64,000 nucleotides of DNA, from assembly GCF_002946835.1 (NCBI RefSeq), contig NZ_CP026652.1, positions 3,286,001 to 3,350,000 on the forward strand, written 5' to 3'. This document shows positions 53,739-63,437 of the stretch, one piece after another. A program made the translations under genes and the position numbers. The notes beneath the pieces were generated by a model. The model did not search any database, was not told where the DNA came from, and worked only from the letters and a program-made list of their open reading frames with translations. The DNA comes from Streptomyces dengpaensis. GTDB lineage: Bacteria > Actinomycetota > Actinomycetes > Streptomycetales > Streptomycetaceae. Each line of letters starts with the position of its first letter. Positions within the stretch are counted from its first letter, which is position 1.

Positions 53739-54581
53739 ATGCCGCCGAGACGCGTGATCACGGGACGCAGCCAGGAACCGCGCCGGCGGTTCGCGGAGGA
53801 GCTGCGGTTACTACGTACCGCGCGGGGTGTGAGCCTGCGGGAACTCGCGAAGGTGGTGGGGTGGGACCCGTCCCAGTTCGGCAAATTGGAGAGCGGGCAG
53901 ACGCTGGGCGGCCCGGAGGTCGTACAGGCGCTGGACACGTACTACGGGACGCCGGGGCTGCTGTTGGCGCTGTGGGAGTTGGCGGTCAGCGATCCGACGC
54001 AGTTCCGCGAGCAGTACCGGCGGTACATGACGCTGGAGGCCGAGGCGGTGAGTCTGTGGCAGTACTCCGTGTGCAGGCCGCCGGGGCTGCTCCAGACGGC
54101 CGCCTACGCACGCGAGGCGCTCGCCGCTGGTGGACTCAGGGGGCAGGAGCTGGACCAGCAGGTCGAAGCGCGCGTCGGACGGCGCAAGGTTCTGGAAGGA
54201 GTGGACGCTCCCCCATTCCGCGTCATCCTCTCCGAAACGGTGCTGCGGAACGCCCTACGCGATCCACGGGAGTGGCAGGAGCAGTTACAGAACCTGGGGA
54301 AGGACTCGGAGCGCCAGAACATCACCCTTCACGTACTGCCGTTCGGCACCGGTCTGCACGGCCTGGACAGCACCGACGTGATGTTCCTGCGACTGCTGGA
54401 CGGCCGCACCGTGGCATACGCCGAGCACGACGTACGCGGTGAACTCCTCGAAGAATCAAGCAGGGTTGAGCGTTTCCAGCGCACCTATGATGCGGTGCGC
54501 GACCTGGCGTTGTCCCCGGCCGAGTCGCGGAAGTTCATCCTGCGGATGTTGGAGGAAGGGCCATGCGAGCCATCGACCTGA
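53739..54581 (+). CDS. XRE-family helix-turn-helix protein with DUF5753
   Basis: A 280-residue regulator. The N-terminal HTH is FAEELRLLRTARGVSLRELA followed by VVGWDPSQFGKLESGQ; the DUF5753 domain follows (YSVCRPPGLLQTAAYAREAL, FRVILSETVLRN, VLPFGTGLHG). This type is one of the commonest Streptomyces gene pairs, the XRE protein plus a small DUF397 protein, of which bldB/whiJ-like systems control development. ATG 53739 follows AAGGAGCGCG. It overlaps the DUF397 gene by 19 bases. Confidence 0.9.
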   Translation: MPPRRVITGRSQEPRRRFAEELRLLRTARGVSLRELAKVVGWDPSQFGKLESGQTLGGPEVVQALDTYYGTPGLLLALWELAVSDPTQFREQYRRYMTLEAEAVSLWQYSVCRPPGLLQTAAYAREALAAGGLRGQELDQQVEARVGRRKVLEGVDAPPFRVILSETVLRNALRDPREWQEQLQNLGKDSERQNITLHVLPFGTGLHGLDSTDVMFLRLLDGRTVAYAEHDVRGELLEESSRVERFQRTYDAVRDLALSPAESRKFILRMLEEGPCEPST

Positions 54582-54772
54582 GCACCACGACATGGCGCAA
54601 GAGCAGCTACAGCAACTCGGACGGCGGCAACTGCGTCGAGGTCGCCGACAGCTTCCACCCCACCATCGTCCCGGTCCGCGACAGCAAGGCCCCCCAGGGC
54701 CCCGCGCTCATCTTCGAGGCCGGAGCCTGGTCGTCGTTCGTCACCGCCGTCAAGGCCGGGCATGGGCTATGA
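54563..54772 (+). CDS. DUF397 domain protein
   Basis: A 69-residue protein with the family features TTTWRKSSYSNSDGGNCVEV, VPVRDSKAPQGPALIFEAGA and WSSFVTAVKAG. Its start overlaps the end of the XRE gene, so they are co-translated; such small proteins are presumed partners of the XRE regulator. Confidence 0.9.
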   Translation: MRAIDLSTTTWRKSSYSNSDGGNCVEVADSFHPTIVPVRDSKAPQGPALIFEAGAWSSFVTAVKAGHGL

Positions 54773-55115
54773 CGTGCACATCACCCGGCGTACGCCGTGG
54801 TGGGAGGAAGGCGGCGAGCTGATCACCACGCAGGAGTGGGCGGCGGTGGTCGCCGCCCACTCCGAACTGGAGATGGTCCAGGTGGCCCGGGTTTCTCCGC
54901 GCGGTCGGGACGCGGTGCTGGAGTACCGGCACGAGTGGCTGGCAGAGCTGGTCAGCCACCCACAACGAGACACGCACGGTGCCTGGTTGGACTGGCGGGA
55001 CGGGCGGATCGTGGTGAAGAACCCGGACGAGATCCTGCTCAAGAAGATGCGGGAAATCGCCGGGAGACTGGGGGCGCGCGTCCAGGGCGACGAGTGCGAG
55101 TATTACGACGAGTGA
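54762..55115 (+). CDS. Conserved hypothetical, immunity-like protein
   Basis: A 117-residue protein starting MGYDVHITRRTPWW, then ITTQEWAAVVAAHSELEM, AWLDWRDGRIVVKNPDEILL and GARVQGDECEYYDE. It belongs to a widespread family of small proteins with the same MGYD-HITR start that often lies near polymorphic-toxin immunity genes. It overlaps the DUF397 gene by 11 bases. Function unknown. Confidence 0.75.
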   Translation: MGYDVHITRRTPWWEEGGELITTQEWAAVVAAHSELEMVQVARVSPRGRDAVLEYRHEWLAELVSHPQRDTHGAWLDWRDGRIVVKNPDEILLKKMREIAGRLGARVQGDECEYYDE

Positions 55116-55153
55116 AGTTGGGGTCGAGCCCCTGGGATGGGAATCCCGGGCGG

Positions 55154-55615
55154 TCAGAACGAGAAGTGCTTGACCACCGCCCAGCCCCGCTCCGCCGACC
55201 TGCCGTAGAAGGCCCGTAGGTCCTCGTGGTACTGAGCCAGGCGCTCCCGCAGCTCCTCATCCAACGCGGACGAGGACAGTTGCCGCCGCTCCTGCCACCG
55301 GTCCAGGAACGACACCCGCTCCAGGTACGCCGCCGTGCGTGTTACCTCCGGTGGGTCGAGCACCACATAGCCCGGGCCGCCGCCGGGATCCTGTATGTGC
55401 CGGCCACCGAAGACGGGGAGCTCCCGGTCCCCACCCGGCTCCGACGGGGGCCAGTAAAGCTCGTTCAGCTGGAAGAAGCCGCTCTCCAGCCATACCGCGT
55501 CACCTGCCCGGACACGCCGGCGCAGCTCGTCGAACTCCACATCGAGCAGGGCCTCACAACCCGCCGCGTCCGCGGGCAGCCCGGAGGACTCGAGTCCCTG
55601 AAAGTAGATCCACAT
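55154..55615 (-). CDS. DUF1877 (YfbM-like) family protein
   Basis: A 153-residue protein from ATG 55615 (MWIYFQGLESSGLP), with conserved-looking segments VFGGRHIQDPGGGPGYVVLD and ELRERLAQYHEDLRAFYGRS. DUF1877 proteins are small cytoplasmic proteins found in immunity-protein contexts. A GTG at 55621 is a possible alternative start. No toxin gene is adjacent. Confidence 0.7.
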   Translation of the reverse strand: MWIYFQGLESSGLPADAAGCEALLDVEFDELRRRVRAGDAVWLESGFFQLNELYWPPSEPGGDRELPVFGGRHIQDPGGGPGYVVLDPPEVTRTAAYLERVSFLDRWQERRQLSSSALDEELRERLAQYHEDLRAFYGRSAERGWAVVKHFSF

Positions 55616-55812
55616 ACTCACGCCCGGCAAACTACCTGCCACCACTGACACCGGCCCCGCGACGACAGCACACCGCAGGCGCGACCGCTTGGGGCCCGAG
55701 GCCAACTGCTGTGCACCGACAGTACGACCAGGGCCAGGGCCAGGCCTGCGTCCCCGCGCCGGCCGGGACGGTTGGGCATCTCTCTCCCTCCGAGGGCGGC
55801 CCACGGCCAACG

Positions 55813-56412
55813 CTACGTGCCGCCGACCTCGCCCCGAACCTGAACCGTACGACCGACAGGGTCACCCGGCTCCACCCGGAACTCGGAGGCCAACTGCCTG
55901 CCGGTCCGGGCCAGGACCCACTGGCGGTTCACGACGCGGCCGTCGACGATGAAGTCCTTCCGCAGGACGGGCAGGGCGAGCATGGCCGTGAACCAGTCCG
56001 CGGCGCGTTCCGCGAGAAATTCGGGCGACCCCGACTGTTCGATCAAGGTCTCGGGGGGGCACTCCAGCGTGTACAGCTGGTCGTGGAACTCCCCGCCGAT
56101 GAGACGCAAGCCCGTGAAGAACGCGCCGACCGTGACGATGTGCGCGTCCGACGCGGAGACGGGGTCCCACAGGTCCAGCGTGACCAGGAGCTCGGTGCGG
56201 TTCTCGAAGACGGCGAAGGATGCGTACGTGTCGTCCGGATCGCAGGGCCACGCACCGGCCTCCGCCCTCTCCCGCAGGACGGTGAGGAAACGCAGGCCTT
56301 CCTCGGTCGCTTCCAGCTCCGGGTCGGCGTCGAACCAGACACCGGGCACCGAATCGCTCCAGCCGATCACCCGAACACCCTCCTCGTGGACACTCACATC
56401 GTCAATCGCCAA
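55813..56412 (-). CDS. Conserved hypothetical, immunity-like protein
   Basis: A 199-residue Trp/Asp-rich protein (GWSDSVPGVWFDADPELEA, YASFAVFENRTELLVTLDLW). No known domain recognised. The longest frame uses a TTG at 56412; a GTG at 56397 is a possible start. Amino acid composition is acidic. Function unknown; lies in a run of similar small proteins. Confidence 0.6.
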   Translation of the reverse strand: MAIDDVSVHEEGVRVIGWSDSVPGVWFDADPELEATEEGLRFLTVLRERAEAGAWPCDPDDTYASFAVFENRTELLVTLDLWDPVSASDAHIVTVGAFFTGLRLIGGEFHDQLYTLECPPETLIEQSGSPEFLAERAADWFTAMLALPVLRKDFIVDGRVVNRQWVLARTGRQLASEFRVEPGDPVGRTVQVRGEVGGT

Positions 56413-56610
56413 GGGAAGCCCGCCATTTGGGAGTTAGGGCTCCCCTACCCCGGACGCGCCTGCGGGAACTGCACGGTGCTGTACCACGACGGGCAGCCCA
56501 CAGAGATCGGCTACTGGGGGTGTCACCGCGGACTAGGACGTTTCTTCAATCCGGCGATGCGGGCATGCCGGAGGCGAAGGACGGGGCACAGGAAGGCGCG
56601 GGCAGTTGGC

Positions 56611-57096
56611 TCAGAAGGAGCGGAAGACGCCCTCGGGATCGGCGAAGGCCACCTCGGCGAACTCCTCAAAATCCATGTTCCCGATCAACAGATTCCCGTG
56701 TATCTCGTGGACGCCAACCGGAACGGTACGGAACTCACGAGGCGGCGGGGAGTCGATGAGCTCCTGGTAGTACATCGGGTCGAGATCCTCGTCCTCATCG
56801 GAGGGGGTAAGGGCGAGCAGCGCACGATGGGCGGACTGCATCGTGACCCGGTCTGCGAGGAACACCACGCTCAGCTCCTCGTCCCGTCGCACCGCGTCAA
56901 GGACCTCATCGGACGTGACACCGCCCCAGACCCGATCATCGACGAGGTGCACTTGAGCCTCGTATTCGCCGCCATCTCCCCACGGCCGAGTAAGCTCCGC
57001 GACGACCGCCTGCCACGCCGACTCGTCGCCGTAGTCGGTCCTGATGATCAGCGCGGCGAATTCATCACGCCCGACAATCTCAGGCAACACGCCCAT
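56611..57096 (-). CDS. DUF6924 family protein
   Basis: A 161-residue acidic protein: ALIIRTDYGDESAWQAVVAE, VHLVDDRVWGGVTSDEVLDA, VVFLADRVTMQSAHRALLAL, and VHEIHGNLLIGNMDFEEFAE. It matches the DUF6924-type small cytoplasmic proteins of actinomycetes. The interval 56412-56611 holds no supportable gene. Confidence 0.7.
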   Translation of the reverse strand: MGVLPEIVGRDEFAALIIRTDYGDESAWQAVVAELTRPWGDGGEYEAQVHLVDDRVWGGVTSDEVLDAVRRDEELSVVFLADRVTMQSAHRALLALTPSDEDEDLDPMYYQELIDSPPPREFRTVPVGVHEIHGNLLIGNMDFEEFAEVAFADPEGVFRSF

Positions 57097-57255
57097 GTGC
57101 CCCTCCCTCGACTCCGCGGTTCGGGCTCGACTCTCCCACGGAGCACTGACACCGCCTTCGCACGGGCCTCAGTTGATCCGGAACGGCCCGGTACCGGGAT
57201 CAGTGCCCGTGGCACCCGAGGGAACAAGTCGGGCACGGGCGCCCGAACACCGCCG

Positions 57256-57400
57256 TCAGCGACGCCGCATGACCACCCTGCTGCCGACCAGCCGGTCGTG
57301 CAGGCTCTGCTTCTTCTCGCTGAGGTTGGTCGCCGTCGCGTTGGCTACCAGGAACACCGGCACCGCGTTCACCGCGATGTTGCTCAGGTGGCGCACACAT
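57256..57400 (-). pseudogene. C-terminal remnant of an RDD-family membrane protein
   Basis: The frame ending at 57256 reads NIAVNAVPVFLVANATATNL and QSLHDRLVGSRVVMRR, the last TM and C terminus of an RDD protein. Only about 45 residues match; upstream the frame is Cys-rich and unlike the family. The bases 57400-57824 contain no supportable gene. Confidence 0.5.
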
Positions 57401-57824
57401 GTCGCGCTCGCACATCGCGCACATCGGGGCGGGGCGCCGCAGACCGGCCTGTTGCCACAATCGCGCCAACTCGGCCCCCGTACGTGCGATCTTGCTGCCG
57501 TCCCGGGACCGCTCATCCTTGCCGCCCATCATGATCCTTCCCGGCAGAGACCACGTCTCACGCCAGACCGGTCACACCGGGCTTACACGATCTTCCTGAC
57601 AGCCCCCCTTCGGGACGTTCGGACGGGCCACCCGCCAGGGCGAGTTGCCCTCGCCGGCGCCGTCGGACGTCTCGGCGACCGGACCCCACGGCAGCTGACG
57701 GGGTCCGGTCCGTGACGTACGGCACATCCAGCGCCGTGATGTTTGGCATTTCCGCTGCGCTGTACAGGAGGCCATCCCCGAGAGGGATGGGTTATTTGTG
57801 AAAGTTCTCTAGGGGTGGGGCATT

Positions 57825-60648
57825 TGAGTCGCAGGACGACCCATGCGTACAAGCCGCTGAGTCTGAAGCGGAGAACGTGGTTGACCATCGGGGCGGTCGT
57901 ACTCGGGGTGCGGGGGCGGTGACGTACGCCATCGCCGACCCCGGTTCCGACCAGGCCGCTGATGTCGCCCGCAGCAAGCGGCCCGTGAAGGTTCATGACC
58001 TTGCGATGAAGGCCACCGGAACGGGCAAGCTGGAGCTCGCGAAGACCGGCACCGAGGCCTTCTCCCTTCTCGGGGTCTCCTGGACGGAGGACGCCAAGCG
58101 GCTCAAGGGGACCGCCCAGGTACGTACCCGCAGCGTCGAGACCGGGGAGTGGTCCGGGTGGCAGAACCTGGACGTCGACGAGGCCCATCCCGTCGACCGG
58201 GCCGAGCCCGGTGCCCAGGACGCCCATGGCGGTTCCGAGCCGCTCTGGGTCGGGCCGTCCGACGGCGTCGAGGCTCGCGTCGTCGCTGCCGACGGATCCG
58301 GGAGCACCGGATTGCCCAAGGGCCTTGAAGTCAACCTTGTCGACCCGGGCGTGACGGCCGCCGAGGCCAAGAACAAGGCGCTCGACACTTCCGGCGAAGG
58401 CGGAGCGGGCACGGGCACCAACACCGGCACCGGCTCCGACATGGACGCCGCCGCCTTCGTCGCCGAGGACCCGAGCGCATCGCCCTCCGACCCCGGTTCG
58501 GCCTCGCCGTCGGAGTCCCCGGTCCCGACCGCCGAGCCCTCGCCCACCGACACGCCCACCGACACTCCCACCGAGACGCCCGCGGTCACCGACTCCCCGT
58601 CGGCCTCGGCGTCCCCCAGCGAGAGCACCAGCCCGTCCCCGACCGAGAGCACGAGCCCGTCCCCGAGCCCGACGGTCCCCACCGCCCCGCCCTCCACCGT
58701 CCGCCAGCCGCCCGTCATCTCCCGCGCCCAGTGGGGCGCCGACGAGTCGACGGTCGACGATCCGGCGGAGTACATCGACAAGGTCAGCGCGGTCTTCGTC
58801 CACCACACGGCCGGTACGAACAACTACAGCTGCGCGGAGTCGGCACAGCTGGTGCGCGGCATCATGGCGTACCACATCCAGGTCGAGGGGTGGAACGACC
58901 TCGGCTACAACTTCCTGGTCGACAAGTGCGGCCAGGTCTTCGAGGGCCGCGCGGGCGGCATCGACCTGCCGGTGCGCGGCGCGCACACGTTCGGCTTCAA
59001 CGCCGACTCGGCGGGCATCGCCGTCCTCGGCGACTTCGAGGGCAACCCGAACGCCACCCCGCCGAAGCCCGCGGGCAAGCCGACCAGGGCGACCTTGGAG
59101 TCCGTGGCGCGCGTCGCGGCCTGGAAGCTCGGCCAGTACGGGGGCAACCCGACCGGCAAGGTCACGCTGACCGCCGCCGCCGACACGGGCGTGTGGAAGG
59201 CAGGCGAGCAGGCCACGCTCTCCACTGTCTCCGGTCACCGCGACGCCTTCGCGACCGCCTGCCCGGGCCAGAACCTCTACGGCAAGCTCGCCGAGATCCG
59301 CCGGTACGCGGCGAGCGCCGGCAAGAACTCCGCGATCCCGACCGCCGACGTCAACCGCGACGGCATCAGCGACCTCGTCGCCGGTACGCCCGGGGCATCG
59401 GGCGGCGTCGGCAGCGTCACCCTCGTGCCGGGCGGCCTCAACGGCCCGGTCCCGGCGTCGAAGAGGACGCTCACCCAGAGCAGCCCGGGCGTCCCCGGCG
59501 ACTCCGAGGCGGGCGACAACTGGGGCGCCGCCACCGCGTGGGGCGACATCAACGGCGACGGCAACGCGGACCTCGCGGTCGGCGCTCCCGGCGAGGACGA
59601 CACCAGCGGCCACGCCGACCGCGGCTCGGTCACCGTCCTGTACGGCCCTGCCCTCAACTCCGGTTTCTCGTACGCCACTTCGGGCGTCACGTCGACCGGC
59701 GCCAAGCTCGGCTCGGCCGTCACGGCCGGCGACTTCAACGCCGACGGCAAGGCGGACGTCTTCGCCGCCGGCACCGGCAAGGGCGGCCACTGGAACGCGC
59801 GCCTGACCGACGGCGCCACCCAGACCGGCACCCTCACCACCTCGACGAGCGCGATCGCGTACCCCGACGCCACCACCGGCGACTTCAACCGGGACGGCTA
59901 CGCGGACGTGGCGCTCAACTACCGTGATGCGGGCGGCATCGGCCGGGTCACCTGGTTCAAGGGCGGCGCCTCGGGCCTGACCAAGGTGTCCACGCTCAGC
60001 GTGAAGGGCGGCCGCTCCATCGCCGCGGGCGACGTCAACGGCAACGGCTACGACGACCTCGTCATCGGCCAGCCGTACACCTCCGAGTCCGGCGCGGTCT
60101 CCGGCGGCCAGGTCACGATGGTCCCCGGCACCTCCACCGGCTTCACCACCACCGGCATGGCGACGATCCAGCAGGACACCTCGGGCGTTCCGGGTGCCAA
60201 CGAGTCCGGCGACGCGCTGGGATCCTCCGTCTCCGTCGGCGACTACAACCTCGACGGTTACGCGGACGTCCTCGCGGGTGCCCCGAACGAGGACATCACC
60301 CGGGACGCGGTCAACCGCTCCAACCCCGGCACCGCGATCCTCCTCAAGGGCACCTCAGCCGGCCTCACCGGCTCCGGCGCGATCGCCGTCTCGCAGGACA
60401 CCTCCGGCGTCCCCGGCAGCACGGAGACCGACGACAAACTCGGCTCGGCCGTCTCCCTCACCGACCTGACCGGGTACGGGCGCACCGACCTGACCCTGGG
60501 CACCGAGGGCGAGGACGCCGGCGACGGCATCCTGCTGTACGTACCCAGCAACAGCACGGGCCTGGGCCTGACCCAGACGGCGATCCTCAGCAAGTCCCAG
60601 CTCGGTACGGCGACGAGGGCGCGCCTGGGGCAGCTGCTCACCCCGTAG
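57825..60648 (+). CDS. N-acetylmuramoyl-L-alanine amidase (PGRP type) with FG-GAP repeats, frameshifted signal peptide
   Basis: A secreted cell-wall hydrolase of about 930 residues. The main frame contains a Ser/Pro/Thr linker, an amidase_2/PGRP domain (PPVISRAQWGADES, VFVHHTAGTNNY, LGYNFLVDKCGQVFEGRAGG, VSGHRDAFATACPG) and six FG-GAP calcium-type repeats (DVNRDGISDL, DINGDGNADL, DFNADGKADV and similar). The signal peptide (SRRTTHAYKPLSLKRRTWLT, then IGAVVLG) lies one frame off, from TTG 57825, and meets a TGA at 57919. A one-base change in the GGGG at 57905-57908 restores VVLGGAGAVTYAIA. So the gene is either broken or carries a sequencing error. Confidence 0.85.
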
Positions 60649-60688
60649 GTGTGACGGACACGGCGCCCCGTGCGCTGGGGGAGTGTGG

Positions 60689-60716
60689 ATGTTTTCCGGC
60701 CACGGCCGGAAAACAT
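60689..60716 (+). terminator. Terminator after the amidase gene
   Basis: Hairpin ATGTTTTCCGGCC/GGCCGGAAAACAT with a tiny loop, 41 bases beyond the stop. Confidence 0.75.
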
Positions 60717-60787
60717 TCGCGCCCCCCGGTCCTCCCGCCGCGCCGCTCCGACTCCCCCCGGGACCGCCGCGGCGGGTGGGCCACCAC

Positions 60788-60827
60788 ACGGCCGAGACCT
60801 CTTACCACTGCATGAGGTCTCGGCCGT
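60788..60827. terminator. Bidirectional terminator
   Basis: Fourteen-base perfect stem ACGGCCGAGACCTC/GAGGTCTCGGCCGT with a 12-base loop between convergent genes. Confidence 0.82.
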
Positions 60828-60837
60828 TGCGCGTTCA

Positions 60838-61218
60838 CTACCGTGTGGCTTCCCGGCACAGCAACCGCAGGGAACCGTCACCCGCGTAGCAGCGGCGTGC
60901 CTCGTCGATCGGGTCCCACAGCCGTCCGTCCGGGGTACGCAGCCAGTGGTCGCCGCCCGTCTCCCACCACTCGGCGCCGGTTTGGCGGGCGATGACCTCA
61001 CCGGCGTACGCGCCGAATCCGCGCAGCACGGCCTCGACGGCGGCGTACGGCGCCCCCTCCCGGCGTATCTCCTCGATCAGCCGGTCGACGCGCCACAGGC
61101 TCTGCGCCGAGTAGTCGAGGCGCAGCCGGGCGCCCTCGCGCATCGCCACGACGGCGTCACCGGCCCAGCGCACGGGCTTCGTCGCAGCTACGGGCCTGGT
61201 TGCTTGAGTTGCGTTCAC
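60838..61218 (-). CDS. Conserved hypothetical protein, paralogue of 46770-47213
   Basis: A 126-residue protein starting at GTG 61218 (VNATQATRPVA). It shares the core LDYSAQSLWRVDRLIEEIRR, GFGAYAGEVIARQTGAEWWE and RTPDGRLWDP with the protein at 46770-47213. No known domain. Soluble, function unknown. The 14 kb distance rules out a recent tandem duplication. Confidence 0.72.
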   Translation of the reverse strand: MNATQATRPVAATKPVRWAGDAVVAMREGARLRLDYSAQSLWRVDRLIEEIRREGAPYAAVEAVLRGFGAYAGEVIARQTGAEWWETGGDHWLRTPDGRLWDPIDEARRCYAGDGSLRLLCREATR

Positions 61219-61375
61219 ACTCCGTAGAGCGTGTGGGGGGCGGGATTCGTCACGCGCCCGAGCCGTGTTCGCGACACCGGCTCACGACCCCCATCTCCAC
61301 CCCAGGACGGTCACAGGAACCACTCAGGGAATCAGGTTTGCGCCCGGCCCTGTCCGACTCTCCCCCGCGGCGTGT

Positions 61376-61939
61376 TCACGCCCTCCCCCGCGCCCTGCGC
61401 GACACCACCGCCCGCAGCACGCGCCGGCCCTCCGTCGACACCTCCAGGGCCGGCCGCAGCCCGCCCGCGCCACGGTCGGCGAGGAGTTCCAGGATGGCGA
61501 CCTGGCGGCGCAGTTCGGCGGCGACCAGCGGCGACATGCCGTCCGTACGGCCCTCGCGACGGGCCGTCAGACAGGACTCGCCGTCGTCGGCGTGGTCGAG
61601 GAGCCGGTGTATCTGGAGGGCCGCCACCGAGCAGGCGTCGGCCCAGCCGCGCATGTCGGCGGCGGAGGGCTCGGCGGGGACTGCGGCGAGCATCCGGCGG
61701 GCGAGTACGGCGGCCTCGTCCTCGTCGGTCACGGGCGGCTCGGGGTCGTCCGTGTCCAGCTCGACGCGTGCCTGCTCCAGGCGTTCGCCCCACGCGTTCC
61801 CGTCCGCCAGGCTCGTCCACAGGGGCCGCAGGATCTCGTCGTCACCGCCCAGCAGAGGCACGCACCGATCCAAACAAGCCAGACCGCTTGCTGCCAGACC
61901 GCGCTCGTCGGCCTGTGCGATCAGTTCCACCAGGCTCAT
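61376..61939 (-). CDS. Conserved hypothetical protein
   Basis: A 187-residue protein from ATG 61939 with GAGGAGG four bases upstream (spacing short but the best available). N-terminal SLVELIAQADERGLAASGLA, middle acidic DTDDPEPPVTDEDEAAVLAR, C-terminal basic. No domain recognised; possibly helical and cytoplasmic. Confidence 0.65.
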   Translation of the reverse strand: MSLVELIAQADERGLAASGLACLDRCVPLLGGDDEILRPLWTSLADGNAWGERLEQARVELDTDDPEPPVTDEDEAAVLARRMLAAVPAEPSAADMRGWADACSVAALQIHRLLDHADDGESCLTARREGRTDGMSPLVAAELRRQVAILELLADRGAGGLRPALEVSTEGRRVLRAVVSRRARGRA

Positions 61940-62033
61940 CACGCCTCCTCGAACTCCTCGAACTCCGTCGACAGGCTGCGTGTTTCTAACGGAGCCCGCA
62001 CCTTCCCTTACTGCGTGCGACGGACCAGGAGTG

Positions 62034-62534
62034 TCACAGCGGCACCACACCGAGCCGGTCGAGGAACCGGAAGAAGAGGTTTTCGGCCACAGGGTCGGGA
62101 TCCGCGGCCAGTACGTCGAGGAGCGGCTCGGCGCTGACGGTGTGCCCGGCCTCGGCGGCCCAGGCGACGGCCCGGTCGGCGGCGTCGGCCGGTTCCAGGA
62201 AGTAGTCGTCGACGCCGAGTCCGTCCTCGCCGCCGACGTACCCGGCCATCGCGTCCCGCGCCAGACACGTCGTCCACGTGCCGCTGCGGGGCGCGGCCGC
62301 TTCGACGGCCACGCAGTCGCTGTCCATGACGTACCCGAAGAGCGCGGGCGCGCCGGTCTCCTGGGCGAGCGTGTTCATGTTCCCGATGTCGCCGTCGCCG
62401 CTCGCGTACTCCCAGACCTGCCAGCCGTCGGGCGCCATGGTCCGGGGCACCATGCCCCGCGCGCCCGCCAGCGCCTCCAGCTCCGCGAGCGGCCGCTCAC
62501 TTCTGCCCACGACGTAGTACCCCCAGTAGCCCAT
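62034..62534 (-). CDS. Conserved hypothetical protein
   Basis: A 166-residue protein from ATG 62534 (MGYWGYYVVGRSERPLAELE), preceded by GGGGGAAG. Features PDGWQVWEYASGDGDIGNMN, VMDSDCVAVEA and AENLFFRFLDRLGVVPL. No known domain recognised; an immunity-like small protein is possible from its MGYWG start and cytoplasmic character. Confidence 0.65.
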   Translation of the reverse strand: MGYWGYYVVGRSERPLAELEALAGARGMVPRTMAPDGWQVWEYASGDGDIGNMNTLAQETGAPALFGYVMDSDCVAVEAAAPRSGTWTTCLARDAMAGYVGGEDGLGVDDYFLEPADAADRAVAWAAEAGHTVSAEPLLDVLAADPDPVAENLFFRFLDRLGVVPL

Positions 62535-62759
62535 GCCGCTTCCCCCTGGGTGTCGGTTCGGCTTGTGCTTCGGCTCGGGCCGAATACACCACAAGGGTGC
62601 GGGGGTTGGCCAGGGAACGGACGAATCGGCCCAGGGCCGCGGAGATGCGGGCGGGATTCGCTGTTCCCGTCAGGCAGGATTCGCCAACAGCGTCGCCATG
62701 CGCCGGGGCCCGAGAAGGCCGCGACACAGTCACGCCGGCCAGATCGAACCCCGGAGGCC

Positions 62760-63191
62760 TCATGCGCCGCCGCGGGCCCCTACGGTGTTCTCGTTGATGA
62801 CCTCGACCACGCACTTCGCCCGAGCGGCGCGGGCGCCGTCCTTGATGCGGCCGTCGCTGGTGACCAGCGGGACCGCGTACCCTTCGGCGATAGCCACGTA
62901 CGTCGCGTCGTACGCGGTCAGGTTCGGCCTCAGCTCCCGAACCCGCGCCAGAAACGGCACGTGCTCCGACCGCCGGATCGGTAGTGCCGCGAACTCGGTC
63001 ATCGCATCGTCCAGCTGGACGTCACTCAGCTTCCGTCCGCGGTGCCTGCCGAGCAGCGCCGAGGCGACCTCCACGTCGACCAGGTACGGAGCCAGGAGTC
63101 GCTCGCCACTGACGCGTTCACGCACCCGTTCGCCGACTGGTCCTGCGTCTGCCACGAGCATGACCAGCGCTCCGGCGTCGATGACGATCAC
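62760..63191 (-). CDS. VapC-type PIN-domain toxin
   Basis: A 143-residue PIN nuclease: catalytic Asp in MIVIDAGALVMLVADAG (as VIVIDA...), LAPYLVDVEVASALLGRH with the conserved Glu, NLTAYDATYVAIAEGYAVPL with acidic residues and LVTSDGRIKDG. All four acidic positions seem present. GTG 63191 overlaps the antitoxin stop (GTGA), the usual coupled arrangement. Confidence 0.9.
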   Translation of the reverse strand: MIVIDAGALVMLVADAGPVGERVRERVSGERLLAPYLVDVEVASALLGRHRGRKLSDVQLDDAMTEFAALPIRRSEHVPFLARVRELRPNLTAYDATYVAIAEGYAVPLVTSDGRIKDGARAARAKCVVEVINENTVGARGGA

Positions 63192-63418
63192 TCGTAACGC
63201 CGGCCCTCGTTGATATCCCGGAGCACCTCGTCGGTGGAGAGACGGGCAGTGGCACGCTCACGGATGCGCTCCAGTACATCCTCCAACGACGGCGTGGCCG
63301 CCTCCTGCTCAAGCAGGGCACGGGCGTAAGCCTGCAAGGACTGCCTGTTCCTGGCCGCCCTTATCTTCAGCTCGGTGAGCGCTTCCTCGGACAGATCACG
63401 CACATACAGAGTCGCCAT
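63188..63418 (-). CDS. FitA/VapB-like ribbon-helix-helix antitoxin
   Basis: A 76-residue antitoxin: the RHH strand ATLYVRDLSEEALTELKIRA then RNRQSLQAYARALLEQEA, and a toxin-binding C terminus (LRDINEGRRYE). It represses its own operon and neutralises the PIN toxin downstream. A perfect inverted repeat lies 19 bases before its start. Confidence 0.88.
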   Translation of the reverse strand: MATLYVRDLSEEALTELKIRAARNRQSLQAYARALLEQEAATPSLEDVLERIRERATARLSTDEVLRDINEGRRYE

Positions 63419-63437
63419 GCATCCACTTTAGTCGCAA

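Noticed and set aside
56433..56555. Plus-strand segment with a Cys-rich, protein-like reading (GRACGNCTVLYHDGQP)
   Set aside because: No start codon or ribosome-binding site, rare codons (TTA, CTA) and no continuation; not enough to call a gene or remnant.
57400..57824. Possible gene in the gap before the amidase (for example a minus-strand frame starting MMGGKDERSRDG)
   Set aside because: Only a short protein-like start is visible and it runs into the RDD remnant in another frame; treated as degenerate.
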